Shown piece by piece: positions 7,678 through 16,578 of a DNA stretch of 27,650 bases. Source of the DNA: Rhizobium leguminosarum (GTDB lineage Bacteria > Pseudomonadota > Alphaproteobacteria > Rhizobiales > Rhizobiaceae); assembly GCF_001652265.1 (NCBI RefSeq), contig NZ_LWBS01000441.1, positions 1 to 27,650 on the forward strand, written 5' to 3'. Within the stretch, counting starts at the first letter, position 1, and each line of letters begins with the position of its first letter. The notes below the pieces were generated by a model that was not told where the DNA came from, made no database searches, and saw only the letters and a program-made list of their open reading frames with translations. The position numbers and the translations under genes are program-made.

Positions 7678-10551
7678 ATGAACGACGTCTCGCCACCACG
7701 GTCTCGATCATTCGCCTTCGGACCGTTCGTACTGCTGCCCGAACGGCAATTGCTGATGCGGGGCGACGTGCCTGTTCGCATCGGGGGACGGGCACTCGAT
7801 ATCCTGACGGTGCTTGTGGAACGTCCGGGGACCGTCATCGGCAAGCAAGAGTTGCTGACGCGTGTCTGGCCGGACACATTCGTCGAGGAAAGCAATCTCA
7901 AGGTCAACATGGCTGCCTTGCGACGCGCGCTGGATGAGCCGCAAGGGGCCGCACGGTATATCGCGACAGTTGTCGGCCGTGGCTACCGGTTCTCCGCCCC
8001 GGTTCACTATTCCGGCGCGTTCCACCATGCGTTCAATGCAGACACTCCAGCTTCCCTGAACCACAACCTGCCGACGGCGACCACCCGTATCGTTGGAAGA
8101 CAAGACGCAATCGATGCTATCCTGCTCGAATTGCAGGAGGCGCGTCTTGTCTCGATCGTTGGCGCGGGTGGAATTGGCAAGACGACGGTCGCCCTGGCCG
8201 TTGCCAAGCGGTTGATCGGGACATGCCAGGATGGCGTCTGGCTGGTCGATCTGTCGCCCCTCAAGGACCCGAACCTCGTCCCCAATGCAATCGCCACGGC
8301 CATCGGCCTGACAGCCCATTCCTCCAACATGCTCGAGGCGCTCAGCGCATTCCTGCGTTCGCGGCAAATGTTGCTCGTCTTCGATAGTTGCGAACACATC
8401 ATCAATGGCATCGCCTCTTGCTGCGACCGCATCCTGGCTGAGGCTCCGGCCGTCCGAATCCTCGCAACCAGCCGCGAACCCCTTCGTGTGAAAAGTGAGC
8501 GGGTGCGGCGGCTGCCGGGGCTCGGAACGCCGGCCAAGACGGCAGCACTCAATGCGCAGACCGCGTTGACATTTCCGGCGATAGAGCTGTTCGTTGATCG
8601 CGCAACGGACAGGCTTGAATCTTTCAGCCTGAGCGATGCCGAAGCACCGCTTGCGGCGGAGCTGTGCCGCAAGCTCGATGGTCTCGCACTCGCAATCGAA
8701 CTGGCGGCCACCCGCGTCGACGCCTTCGGTCTTGGCGAATTGATCGAGCAACTCGGCGATCGGTTTAGACTCTTGCAGGGTCATCGGGGAGGTATCGAAC
8801 GACATCGTACACTGACCGCGACAATCGACTGGAGTTATGAGCTTCTCTCGGACATCGAGCAGGCGATCCTGCGGCGCCTGGCCACGTTTGCCGGCGTCTT
8901 CAGTTTGGACTCGGCCTGTGCCGTCACTGTGGACGAGCGCATCGCGCGCTCAAGGGTGGTGGAGGATATCGCCGGTCTCGTTGCGAAGTCGCTCCTGACG
9001 GCCGAGATGCATGACACGCAGGTCGAGTATCGGATGCTCGATACGACCCGTGCCTATGCGCTGGAGAAACTCGTCGCCAACAACGAACTGGAAGGTGCCA
9101 GACGGCGTCATGCTGAACATTGCCTTGAACTGGTAGAGCGCGCGACATCGGAAGCGGAACGGCTGACGCGGACGGAATGGCTTGTGCGATATGGCCCGAA
9201 GACCAACGAGATCCGCGACGCGATGCGCTGGGCATTCACGGGTTCTGACAAAGCGGCGCTGGGCGTACGGCTGACTGTGGCCGCCATTCCGTTCGGGAAA
9301 CAGGTTTCGCTGGTTGAAGAATGCCGGATGGCCGTTGAAAGAGCGCTGGACGACAGCTTCAAGGCACATCGAAGCATACGCGACGACTTGGTCCTCAATC
9401 TCACGCTCGGCGCAACCTTGTTGCACACCCGTGGCCCCTTGCTACAGGTCAAATCATCTCTGACCAAGGCGCTGACGATCGCGGAGCAGCTCGACGACAC
9501 GGATATGCAATTGGCCTGCCTGCGCGGGCTGTCGGAATACGAATTGTGGACCGGTGATTCCCACTCCGCGATTGCCGTCACCACGAAGATCCGTTCGATC
9601 GAGAGCAACGGGCAGGTTGCGATCTCAGGCGACGCCAATGCTCAAGCCGGATCAGCCTTGTCCTGGCTGGGTGCACTCGCAGCATCGCGGCAGCAACTTG
9701 AGACCATTGTCCAGCGACCCGTAAACCACAATACAAGATCGGATATTGCCCGCTTTGAATTCGATCAACGATTGACTGCACAAGGATCGCTGGCAACGGT
9801 GCTCTGGCTGCAGGGCTTTCCGGATCAGGCCGTTGCGGTCGCTCGACGTCAGCTCAAAGAGGCCGAGGCGTCCAATTACGCCGTCTCGCTCTGCTCTGCC
9901 TTGCTGCACGGCTCGCTGATTATATCCATGTATGTCCGCGACTACGATGCTGCCTGGACCTATCTTGATCGTGGCCTGGAGCACGCCCACAAGCATGGGC
10001 TCTCGATCTGGCGAAATATGGCGATGTGTACTCGTGGCCGCATGTGCCTTTACGCCAACCGTCCCATCGACCTTGTAGCCTATCGCGCCGCGCTTTCAGA
10101 GGTCCGCGAGGGTGGCTTCCGGATGCGTTATCCCAACTACCTGACCAATTACGCAGAGGCGGTTGCACGTCAGGGCGACCTCGCCGGCGGGCTAGCTGCC
10201 ATCGACGAAGCGATCGCCTTGTGCGAAAGCCGAGGACAGGTCGTGGGCATACCAGAAATTCTTCGTATCAAGGGCAACATGATCCGCTTCCAGGATCCGG
10301 GCAATCCGGACAAGGCAGAGGCGTGTTATCGAAGGTCGATCGAACTCGCTCGCCAAGGCGAGGCGCTCTCCTGGGAACTGCGCTCCGCAACAAGCCTCGT
10401 AAAGCTCAAGCGCATGCACGGAGCAGATGACGAAGCCGAGGACATGCTTGCCTCTGCCTACAGCCGATTTCAGGAGGGCTTTTCTACGGGCGATCTCGTG
10501 CGGGCACGCGCACTGATCGCCATGCGGCCTGGTACCCGGCGCGAGAGATAA
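7678..10551 (+). CDS. Winged-helix / STAND-like ATPase / TPR transcriptional regulator
   Basis: A 957-residue protein. Residues 10-108 form an OmpR-type winged helix ending with the strand RGYRF. A STAND/AAA-like ATPase follows: Walker A GAGGIGKT at 162-169, Walker B MLLVFDSCEH at 231-240, and ATSREPL at 263-269. A block with RHRTLTATIDWSYELL then marks the small helical domain usual in LuxR-like and AfsR-like ATPases. The remaining 500 residues are helical repeats suggesting TPRs that sense a ligand or partner. No receiver domain is present. The ATG at 7678 is preferred over the TTG at 7675. It converges with the MFS gene at 10564, only 12 bases away. A paralogue lies at 16579-19335. Its target genes are unknown; the hydrolase operon is a candidate. 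Confidence 0.85.
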   Translation: MNDVSPPRSRSFAFGPFVLLPERQLLMRGDVPVRIGGRALDILTVLVERPGTVIGKQELLTRVWPDTFVEESNLKVNMAALRRALDEPQGAARYIATVVGRGYRFSAPVHYSGAFHHAFNADTPASLNHNLPTATTRIVGRQDAIDAILLELQEARLVSIVGAGGIGKTTVALAVAKRLIGTCQDGVWLVDLSPLKDPNLVPNAIATAIGLTAHSSNMLEALSAFLRSRQMLLVFDSCEHIINGIASCCDRILAEAPAVRILATSREPLRVKSERVRRLPGLGTPAKTAALNAQTALTFPAIELFVDRATDRLESFSLSDAEAPLAAELCRKLDGLALAIELAATRVDAFGLGELIEQLGDRFRLLQGHRGGIERHRTLTATIDWSYELLSDIEQAILRRLATFAGVFSLDSACAVTVDERIARSRVVEDIAGLVAKSLLTAEMHDTQVEYRMLDTTRAYALEKLVANNELEGARRRHAEHCLELVERATSEAERLTRTEWLVRYGPKTNEIRDAMRWAFTGSDKAALGVRLTVAAIPFGKQVSLVEECRMAVERALDDSFKAHRSIRDDLVLNLTLGATLLHTRGPLLQVKSSLTKALTIAEQLDDTDMQLACLRGLSEYELWTGDSHSAIAVTTKIRSIESNGQVAISGDANAQAGSALSWLGALAASRQQLETIVQRPVNHNTRSDIARFEFDQRLTAQGSLATVLWLQGFPDQAVAVARRQLKEAEASNYAVSLCSALLHGSLIISMYVRDYDAAWTYLDRGLEHAHKHGLSIWRNMAMCTRGRMCLYANRPIDLVAYRAALSEVREGGFRMRYPNYLTNYAEAVARQGDLAGGLAAIDEAIALCESRGQVVGIPEILRIKGNMIRFQDPGNPDKAEACYRRSIELARQGEALSWELRSATSLVKLKRMHGADDEAEDMLASAYSRFQEGFSTGDLVRARALIAMRPGTRRER

Positions 10552-10563
10552 CCGCGCCCTTGA

Positions 10564-11946
10564 TCAATCGTCCTGGCTCATTGAATTGCGCCGCGTTCTC
10601 AAGACAGCGAGGCCGACCCTGATGGGCGGCCAGATCACGACGAGGGCAAGCAGGGCCGCAACGAGGCTGACGGTGCCCATGGCTGGCTGAAGTGCCGCTT
10701 CACCACCAAACCCGTGAAGCGCCACCAACGGCACCAGCGTCGGCCCAAGACCGATACCGATTAGCCCGATGAAGGTCATGGACAACGCGATCGTCGTCGC
10801 CCGCATCTCGCTTGGGACGCTCTCCTGCATCACGACCTGGCCGACGACGTAACCACCGATCGACCCGAACGCCCATATGCCCATCGCGAGCGCGGCCTGC
10901 TGTCCCGTACCGGCAAAGAAAACCATTGTCGCGCCGGCGATAGCCAGCAAGTAGCATCCCAGCAACAGGACCACACGGGTGGGCACGCCCCAGCGCCGTG
11001 CAAGCCAGTCCGACAGCGCACCGCCCAGCACGGAAGCGCTTGCTCCGCTGACCGACACAGCAAGAACGAGAAGGCCGCCGACCTCCATGGCAGTCATGCC
11101 GTAGACCCGCTGCAACAGCGTCGGCATCCAGGCGAACAGGCCGTGGTCGCCGATCGCCAATACGCCCTTCACCAGGCATACGCGCAATACCGTTCCATTG
11201 TTCGCCAGCAGTCGCCGTAAAACCTCGGAAAGCGGGAGGAGACCTAATCTGTTCTGCCGCAGCGGTTCCGGGATCGACAGAAGCAAGGGCACCAATGCGA
11301 AGCCGGGAAGCGCAACGAGAATAAAGACTTGCCGCCAGGGCGCTAGCGCTCCGATCAGCGGCGCTGAGACAAACCAGCCGGCCTCGATCCCCCGTAGAAG
11401 CATGCCGCCGATCAGAAGTGCACCACCGGCGCCGAAGGTTGCGCCAAGGGAGAAAATACCCAGCGCCGTTCCCCGCCGGCGTGGCGAGAAGAAATCGATG
11501 ATTAGCGACGAGGCCGCCGGCACCAGGGCCGCTTCCCCCATTCCCACCGCAAGCCGGGCGCCAAAAAAGCTCCAGAAGTTGGAGGCGAGACCGCAGGCGA
11601 CCGTCGCGACCGACCACAAGAGCACACCGACGACAATGAGGTTGCGGCGATTGACGGCATCCGCCAACCGCCCGCTGGGAAGCCCGGCAAGGGCGAATAT
11701 GATGGCGAACCCGGCGCCCTGAAGCAGGCTGACTTCCACGTCTGACAAATTGAGATCGGCCCTGATCAGGTCGACGACCAGATTGATGAACAGCCGATCG
11801 GTATAGGAAACCAGCAGAGCGATGCAGAGCACCGTCACCGCGTACCAACCAGTCATGTTGGACGGCGGTGACTCTGAACCGATACCACCCTGGGAATTTG
11901 GTGAGTTTACCAAGCCATTGGTCCTAGCTGCCGGGAACCTAGACAA
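10564..11946 (-). CDS. MFS transporter (spinster/anion-cation-symporter-like)
   Basis: A 12-segment membrane transporter of up to 460 residues. The first segment contains YTDRLFINLVV, like the DR-containing first helix of MFS members in the spinster/ACS branch. GRLADAVNRRNLIVVG is the loop-2/3 motif, and RLAVGMGEAALVPAASSLI and FFSPRRRGTALGIF are the segment-4/5 motifs. It is likely to move an organic acid or similar solute; direction and substrate are not known. The start is uncertain: a TTG at 11946 with GGAAG four bases upstream, or the ATG at 11856 just before the first helix, which lacks a clear ribosome binding site. No partner gene is in the same transcript. The 236 bases upstream show no further feature. 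Confidence 0.8.
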   Translation of the reverse strand: MSRFPAARTNGLVNSPNSQGGIGSESPPSNMTGWYAVTVLCIALLVSYTDRLFINLVVDLIRADLNLSDVEVSLLQGAGFAIIFALAGLPSGRLADAVNRRNLIVVGVLLWSVATVACGLASNFWSFFGARLAVGMGEAALVPAASSLIIDFFSPRRRGTALGIFSLGATFGAGGALLIGGMLLRGIEAGWFVSAPLIGALAPWRQVFILVALPGFALVPLLLSIPEPLRQNRLGLLPLSEVLRRLLANNGTVLRVCLVKGVLAIGDHGLFAWMPTLLQRVYGMTAMEVGGLLVLAVSVSGASASVLGGALSDWLARRWGVPTRVVLLLGCYLLAIAGATMVFFAGTGQQAALAMGIWAFGSIGGYVVGQVVMQESVPSEMRATTIALSMTFIGLIGIGLGPTLVPLVALHGFGGEAALQPAMGTVSLVAALLALVVIWPPIRVGLAVLRTRRNSMSQDD

Positions 11947-12182
11947 CCAACTTCCAGATTTGCACTGTTACCTAAAGCAAGCAAGATGGCGATCTGCAAT
12001 GGAGCGACCCGCAGTCCGCGAACAGCGAGCCCGGTGAAAAGAATAGCAATACATGCAAAGGACAAACACGATTTTAGCCCGCTGGCATTAAGGTGAGCGC
12101 CAGGTTAAACCAGCCTGTGCAGCGAGTCCCCTCCTGCCATGGCTTGGTTCCACGCGCCTTCCTGAAAGACGCAGACTCACAC

Positions 12183-12533
12183 ATGACCCGACACATTCTG
12201 CTTGCCGGCAGCGCCGGGCTTATCGGCAGGAGCGTCCGTCTGCAACTCGGCGAGCGGCCCGACATTGATCTCATCAGCCTCGTTCGCAACGGTTCGACCG
12301 CCCCTGGCCATCCCATCGATTTCGAACAATTGTATGTCGCGCCGGAAGCGACGCTGATGCCGGTCGCGCCCGACGGTGTCAATGTTGCCATCTCCTGCCT
12401 TGGCAGCACCATTCGCACCACCAGATCGCAACCCGCCATGTTCAACTTTTTACCCTTATTTATCCCAGTCCCCAAGACCGCCGATGATAGTCCTTTTCTC
12501 CAGAGGCGCAGATGTTCTGCACCCGTTCAATGA
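12183..12533 (+). pseudogene. Truncated NAD(P)-binding oxidoreductase, N-terminal part
   Basis: The ATG at 12183 opens HILLAGSAGLIGRSV, a Rossmann GxxGxxG loop, then ISLVRNG and [14 protein letters not shown], typical of NAD(P)H-binding atypical SDR proteins. In those the following residues would go on for more than 100 further codons. Here homology-like sequence stops near 12437, and the frame continues with non-conserved residues to a stop at 12533, eleven bases before the exported hydrolase start. The gene seems to have lost its 3' part in the rearrangement that brought the hydrolase operon here. A short functional form is unlikely. Confidence 0.6.
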
Positions 12534-12543
12534 GGAAAAGGTC

Positions 12544-13515
12544 ATGAAAAAACATCTTCTCGCCACTGTCGCACTTCTTATTGCCATCTCTCCCGTTGCG
12601 GCCGAAGCCCGCTGCGTGCCGAACAACGTGGTTATCGCCGCGAAAGCTATTCCCGTCATTCAGTACAAAAATACGATGATCGATGGCGTGAAGGTCTTCT
12701 ATCGCGAAGCCGGCCCCAAGGACGCGCCGGTCCTCCTGCTCCTGCACGGATTTCCGACCTCGTCACACATGTTCCGCAACCTGATCCCCCTGCTCGCTGA
12801 CCGCTACCGCGTGATTGCGCCCGACTATCCTGGCTATGGCCAGAGTGACGCACCTGATCACACCAAGTTCGAATACACATTCGCCAACCTGACCAACATC
12901 GTCGAAAAGCTGATTGAGAAGGTCGGAGCCGATCGCTACAGCATGTACGTCATGGATTACGGCGCACCGATTGGATATCGGCTCGCGCTCAAACATCCCG
13001 AGCGGGTTGAATCGCTGATCGTGCAGAACGGCAATGCCTATACCGAAGGCCTCGCCGCATTCTGGGATCCGATCAAGGCCTATTGGGCCGAAAAGACGCC
13101 GGAACGCCGGGAAGCACTTGACGGCCTTGTTACGCTCGAGACTACGAAGTTCCAATACACCGACGGTATGGGCGATGTCGCACATATCAGCCCCGACAAC
13201 TGGGTCGTCGATCAGGCGTTGCTTGATCGGCCTGGTAACAAGGACATCCAGCTGGATCTCTTGGGTGACTACGGCAGCAACGTACCCCTCTACCCGCAGT
13301 TCCAGGCCTTCTTCCGCGATCACCAGCCGCCGACGCTGATCGTGTGGGGCAAGAACGACAAGATCTTCCCCGAGACCGGTGCGCACCCCTATCTCCGCGA
13401 TCTCCCGAAGGCCGAGATGCACATTCTGGACAGCGGTCATTTCGCCCTTGAGGACAAGCTCGACGTGATGGCGCCGCTGATCCGCGACTTCCTCGACCGC
13501 AAAGTTTGTAACTAA
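12544..13515 (+). CDS. Exported alpha/beta hydrolase with Asp nucleophile (haloalkane dehalogenase/epoxide hydrolase-like)
   Basis: A 323-residue protein. The start at 12544 is supported by an AGGAAAAGG box and by the signal peptide that follows (lysines at 2-3, hydrophobic [16 protein letters not shown], cleavage near 22). The fold's key sites are visible: oxyanion motif HGFP at 68-71, nucleophile elbow VMDYGAPIG with Asp138, acid Asp272 in WGKNDKIF, and His299 in SGHFALE. An Asp in place of Ser at the elbow is the mark of haloalkane dehalogenases, fluoroacetate dehalogenases and epoxide hydrolases, which form an ester intermediate. The substrate is unknown. It is first in a five-gene operon and a close paralogue of the third product, but is the only one of the two with a signal peptide. 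Confidence 0.88.
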   Translation: MKKHLLATVALLIAISPVAAEARCVPNNVVIAAKAIPVIQYKNTMIDGVKVFYREAGPKDAPVLLLLHGFPTSSHMFRNLIPLLADRYRVIAPDYPGYGQSDAPDHTKFEYTFANLTNIVEKLIEKVGADRYSMYVMDYGAPIGYRLALKHPERVESLIVQNGNAYTEGLAAFWDPIKAYWAEKTPERREALDGLVTLETTKFQYTDGMGDVAHISPDNWVVDQALLDRPGNKDIQLDLLGDYGSNVPLYPQFQAFFRDHQPPTLIVWGKNDKIFPETGAHPYLRDLPKAEMHILDSGHFALEDKLDVMAPLIRDFLDRKVCN

Positions 13516-13529
13516 TCCACTCAGCCCTT

Positions 13530-13552
13530 CCGCGGGGCCAACGGCTCCGCGG
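13530..13552. other. Intercistronic hairpin in the hydrolase operon
   Basis: CCGCGG, a G-T wobble and GCC pair with GGC, T and CCGCGG around an AAC loop, giving ten paired positions. It sits in the 59-base gap between the first and second hydrolase genes and is followed by C-rich sequence, not by T residues. It may act in mRNA processing or stability, separating expression of the exported enzyme from the rest of the operon. Confidence 0.5.
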
Positions 13553-13574
13553 CCACCCCCCAAAGGAAAAGATC

Positions 13575-14315
13575 ATGACCAATCCTCTTTCGGGCACCCA
13601 GGCAGCTGGGGAGCCAGCCCTTTCGATCGTCCTCGTACACGGTGCTTTTGTCGATGGCTCCGGATGGCAACAAGTCCATAGCGAACTTATAGACCGTGGG
13701 TTTGAAGTGCTTGTCGCCCAACACCCGACGACCTCACTTGAAGGTGACGTTGCCGCCACCAAGCGTCTTATCGCATCGGCTCGCCACCCGGTTCTCCTGG
13801 TGGGCCACAGCTACGGCGGAGCCGTCATCACGGAAGCCGGCGCCAATCCCAAAGTTAAGTCGCTGGCCTACATCGCGGCTTTCGTGCCGGATGTCGGCGA
13901 GTCCGTCGCAGCGCTGAATGAAGCGCCGGAGGAGCCCGGCGAAGTGAAGGCGCCGTTGTTGCCTCCGCAGGACGGCTATCTCATTGTGGACGCGGCCCGT
14001 TTTTCGGAAGCGTTTGCTGCCGATGTCGATCCCGCCACCACGCGGTTCATGGCTGCTGCACAGCTACCCTGGGGCCTGTCGGCGGTCATTGCGCCCCTCA
14101 CGCATGCCGCATGGAAGACCAAACCCAGCTTCTATCTCGTCGCATCTGCCGACAGGATGGTACCTCCGAGCGCGCAGCGTCGGATGGCTCGGCGAGCGGC
14201 AGCAGCGATCACCGAAATCGATAGCAGTCACGCCGTGATGATGTCGCACCCGCAGGACGTCGCAGGGTTCATCGCAGCAGCAGCCGTGAGCACTATTCAG
14301 GGAGCCGGACGATGA
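13575..14315 (+). CDS. Alpha/beta hydrolase, Ser nucleophile (EstC/pyrethroid-hydrolase-like)
   Basis: A 246-residue cytoplasmic hydrolase of the small AB_hydrolase_6 type. It opens with IVLVHGAFVDGSGW, the HGA oxyanion strand and WxxV pattern of this branch. The elbow GHSYGG carries Ser79; Asp193 in ASADRMVP and His219 in SSHAVMMSHP complete a likely triad. Related enzymes are esterases, lactonases and hydroxynitrile-lyase-like proteins, so ester or amide cleavage is likely but the substrate is open. AAAGGAAAAG precedes the ATG. Its last four bases overlap the start of the next gene (ATGA), which implies translational coupling. Confidence 0.88.
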   Translation: MTNPLSGTQAAGEPALSIVLVHGAFVDGSGWQQVHSELIDRGFEVLVAQHPTTSLEGDVAATKRLIASARHPVLLVGHSYGGAVITEAGANPKVKSLAYIAAFVPDVGESVAALNEAPEEPGEVKAPLLPPQDGYLIVDAARFSEAFAADVDPATTRFMAAAQLPWGLSAVIAPLTHAAWKTKPSFYLVASADRMVPPSAQRRMARRAAAAITEIDSSHAVMMSHPQDVAGFIAAAAVSTIQGAGR

Positions 14316-15184
14316 CCCGGCCCGTCACCTACCACCGAACGACAAGCGTTGACGGAGTGGACATTTTCTACCGCGAGGCGGGAGAGCGCGGGACTCCTGT
14401 CGTGGTGTTGCTGCACGGCTTCCCAAGCTCGTCGCATATGTGCCGCAACCTCATTCCAGCGCTCGCCGACCGCTATCATGTGATCGCGCCTGACCTTCCA
14501 GGCTTCGGTCTGTCGGAGATGCCTTCATCGAGCGATTTCGAATATGGCTTTGCCGCCTTCTCGAACGTCATCGCCAACCTACTCGAACAGCTGGATGCCG
14601 AACGCTACGCTCTCTACGTCATGGATTATAGCGCGCCGACCGGGTTTCGCGTGGCCCTCGCGCACCCGGACCGGATAACCGCTCTGATCATCCAGAACGG
14701 CAATGCCTATGAAGAGGGCATGGGGGACTTCTGGACGCCGACGCGGGCTTACTGGGCCGACAACGGTCCGGCGACCCGCGACGCGATGCGGCCCTTCTTG
14801 TCGCTCGACGGCACACGCTTCCAGTATCTCGCCGGCACAAAGGACGAGGCACGGATCGATCCCGCTGCGTGGCTATACGATCAGCTCTTCCTCGACCGGC
14901 CGGGAGCCACGGAAATCCAGCTGGACATCATCTTCGACTACCAGACCAACGTCGCGCTTTATCCCGCTTTTCACGCGTATCTACGTGAACATCGGCCGCC
15001 GGCCCTAATCCTGTGGGGCGAGAATGATCCCATCTTCCTGCCCGACGGCGCGCGCGCCTTCCTCCGCGACCTTCCCGATGCCGAACTTCATTTTTTCGAC
15101 ACCGGACATTTCGCCCTCGAAGACAAGGCCGACGAGATGATCCCCGTAATGCGCGATTTCCTCGCCCGAAACCTAACTCGGTAA
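14312..15184 (+). CDS. Cytoplasmic alpha/beta hydrolase with Asp nucleophile, paralogue of the 12544-13515 product
   Basis: A 290-residue protein with no signal peptide. By eye it aligns over its whole length with the exported hydrolase two genes upstream, sharing HGFP, SSHM, RNLIP, YVMDY, IQNGNAY and [14 protein letters not shown] blocks. The catalytic residues are Asp105 (VMDYSAP), Asp239 (WGENDPIF) and His266 (TGHFALE), as in haloalkane dehalogenases and epoxide hydrolases. It probably arose by duplication, with the copies directed to different compartments. Its ATG overlaps the stop of the Ser-hydrolase gene by four bases. Confidence 0.88.
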   Translation: MTRPVTYHRTTSVDGVDIFYREAGERGTPVVVLLHGFPSSSHMCRNLIPALADRYHVIAPDLPGFGLSEMPSSSDFEYGFAAFSNVIANLLEQLDAERYALYVMDYSAPTGFRVALAHPDRITALIIQNGNAYEEGMGDFWTPTRAYWADNGPATRDAMRPFLSLDGTRFQYLAGTKDEARIDPAAWLYDQLFLDRPGATEIQLDIIFDYQTNVALYPAFHAYLREHRPPALILWGENDPIFLPDGARAFLRDLPDAELHFFDTGHFALEDKADEMIPVMRDFLARNLTR

Positions 15185-15209
15185 CTGAAACTCAAAGAAG
15201 GACACGACC

Positions 15210-15887
15210 ATGTACAACAGCAAATCCAAGCCAAGTATGCTCCCGACCGGTGGCGGCGCAGCTCTCATCGATCCCTCCGACGCCCTCATCCTGCTGCTCG
15301 ATCACCAGTCGGGATTGTTTCAAACAGTCAAGGACATACCGGTCGCCGATCTGCGCCGGAATGTGGAGATGATCGCCAGGCTCGCGACACTCCTGAACAT
15401 ACCGGTGATCACGACCGCCTCGGAACCTGCGGGCACCAATGGTCCGCTTATGCCCGAAATCCATGAATTGGCTCCGCACGCCGTCTATGTGCCGCGCAAG
15501 GGCGAAGTAAACGCCTGGGACAATGACGATTTCGTCGCACAGGTTCGCTCGACCGGCCGCAACACTCTCATCATGGCGGGCGTCTGGACGAGCGTCTGCG
15601 TGATGTTTCCAGCACTGGACGCCCGCGCCGCCGGCTACGACGTCTATGCTGTTCTCGATGCATCGGGAGATCCAAGCGAAATGGCATCCCGCATTTCGCT
15701 CGCCCGTTTCGTTCAGGGCGGCGTCAAGCCGACCTCGACCAACGCGTTGCTGTCCGAGCTTCACCGGACCTGGGCGCGGCCCGAGGCTGCCGAACTCGGC
15801 AAGCTCTATGGACTCGTCGCTCCCAACTATGCTGCTGTGGCCGAGAGTTATGCCCGCGCGCAGCAGGCCGCGCGAGAGGCAATATAG
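15210..15887 (+). CDS. Isochorismatase-like cysteine hydrolase
   Basis: A 225-residue protein of the isochorismatase/cysteine hydrolase family. The catalytic triad is visible as Asp31 (LLLDHQ), Lys97 (VPRKGE) and Cys130 (WTSVCV), with the cis-peptide-type motif just before the cysteine. Members hydrolyse amides or vinyl ethers (nicotinamide, N-carbamoylsarcosine, isochorismate, biuret). The HQSGLF opening and the long C-terminal helix match the YcaC-like branch, whose substrates are mostly unknown. AGAAGGA lies upstream of the ATG. It is the fourth gene of the hydrolase operon, 25 bases after the third. Confidence 0.9.
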   Translation: MYNSKSKPSMLPTGGGAALIDPSDALILLLDHQSGLFQTVKDIPVADLRRNVEMIARLATLLNIPVITTASEPAGTNGPLMPEIHELAPHAVYVPRKGEVNAWDNDDFVAQVRSTGRNTLIMAGVWTSVCVMFPALDARAAGYDVYAVLDASGDPSEMASRISLARFVQGGVKPTSTNALLSELHRTWARPEAAELGKLYGLVAPNYAAVAESYARAQQAAREAI

Positions 15888-15938
15888 CCTCGCATTCCCA
15901 ATGCTCTGCGAACCGACAATACAATGAGGAGACACGAT

Positions 15939-16568
15939 GTGACCTATGGCTTTATGGATATCGCGATCACTCCTTCAGTTCGCAGGGCGCAAGCGGAAAT
16001 GGGAGCGGATCGACTGTGGTCGGACTTCAAGGGACACCGCGAATTCGACCAGTTCTCGGTAAGAGAAACCGCGTTTATCGCACTGCGCGACAGTTTCTAC
16101 ATGGCCTCGGTTTCGGAGACAGGCTGGCCCTACGTCCAGCACCGCGGTGGACCTCCAGGCTTTCTCAAAGTGCTCGATGATCGCACGCTTGCCTTCGTCG
16201 ATTACCGCGGCAATCGCCAGTATATCAGCACCGGCAATCTGGCTGAGAACGACCGGACATGCCTGTTTCTGATGGACTATCCCGCACGCACACGTCTGAA
16301 GATCTATGCCCGTGCCGAGAAGCTGGCGCTCGATGCGGATCCAGTGCTCACGGCGAAAATCACCGATGGTGATTACGGCGCCAAGACTGAGCGCATTTTC
16401 AGGCTTAAGCTCGAGGCGTTCGATTGGAACTGTCCGCAGCACATCGAGCCACGCTACACCGAAGCCGAATTTCTTTCAGCCTCACAGCACTTAATCGACA
16501 AGATTGCTCAGCTGGAGCGAGAAAATGCGTCGCTGCGGGAGCGCCTCGACACGCGAAGAAAGGATTGA
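15939..16568 (+). CDS. Pyridoxamine 5'-phosphate oxidase-like FMN-binding protein
   Basis: A 209-residue split-barrel flavoprotein. The GTG at 15939 is preferred over the ATG at 15924 because GAGGAG lies seven bases before it and the family-like start (YGFMDIAITPSVRRAQ) follows it. The core has the FMN-binding signature: FYMASVSETGWPYVQHRGG, GFLKVLDDRTLAFVDYRGNRQY, then a strand with TCLFLMDYPARTRLKIYARA. It may bind FMN or F420-like flavins and reduce small molecules. The last 30 residues form a charged coiled-coil helix (LIDKIAQLERENASLRERL), suggesting oligomerisation. It is the last gene of the operon, ending ten bases from the convergent regulator gene. Confidence 0.87.
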   Translation: MTYGFMDIAITPSVRRAQAEMGADRLWSDFKGHREFDQFSVRETAFIALRDSFYMASVSETGWPYVQHRGGPPGFLKVLDDRTLAFVDYRGNRQYISTGNLAENDRTCLFLMDYPARTRLKIYARAEKLALDADPVLTAKITDGDYGAKTERIFRLKLEAFDWNCPQHIEPRYTEAEFLSASQHLIDKIAQLERENASLRERLDTRRKD

Positions 16569-16578
16569 AGTACCAAGG

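Noticed and set aside
7708..8805. Long minus-strand open frame of 365 codons
   Set aside because: Antisense to the winged helix and ATPase of the first large regulator, with no domain-like sequence of its own.
10700..11848. Minus-strand open frame of 382 codons in another frame of the MFS gene
   Set aside because: The composition is rich in Arg, Ser and Gly with no membrane segments; the overlapping frame has clear MFS motifs.
12763..13563. Minus-strand open frame of 266 codons
   Set aside because: It is the antisense of the exported hydrolase, whose catalytic residues and signal peptide are clear.
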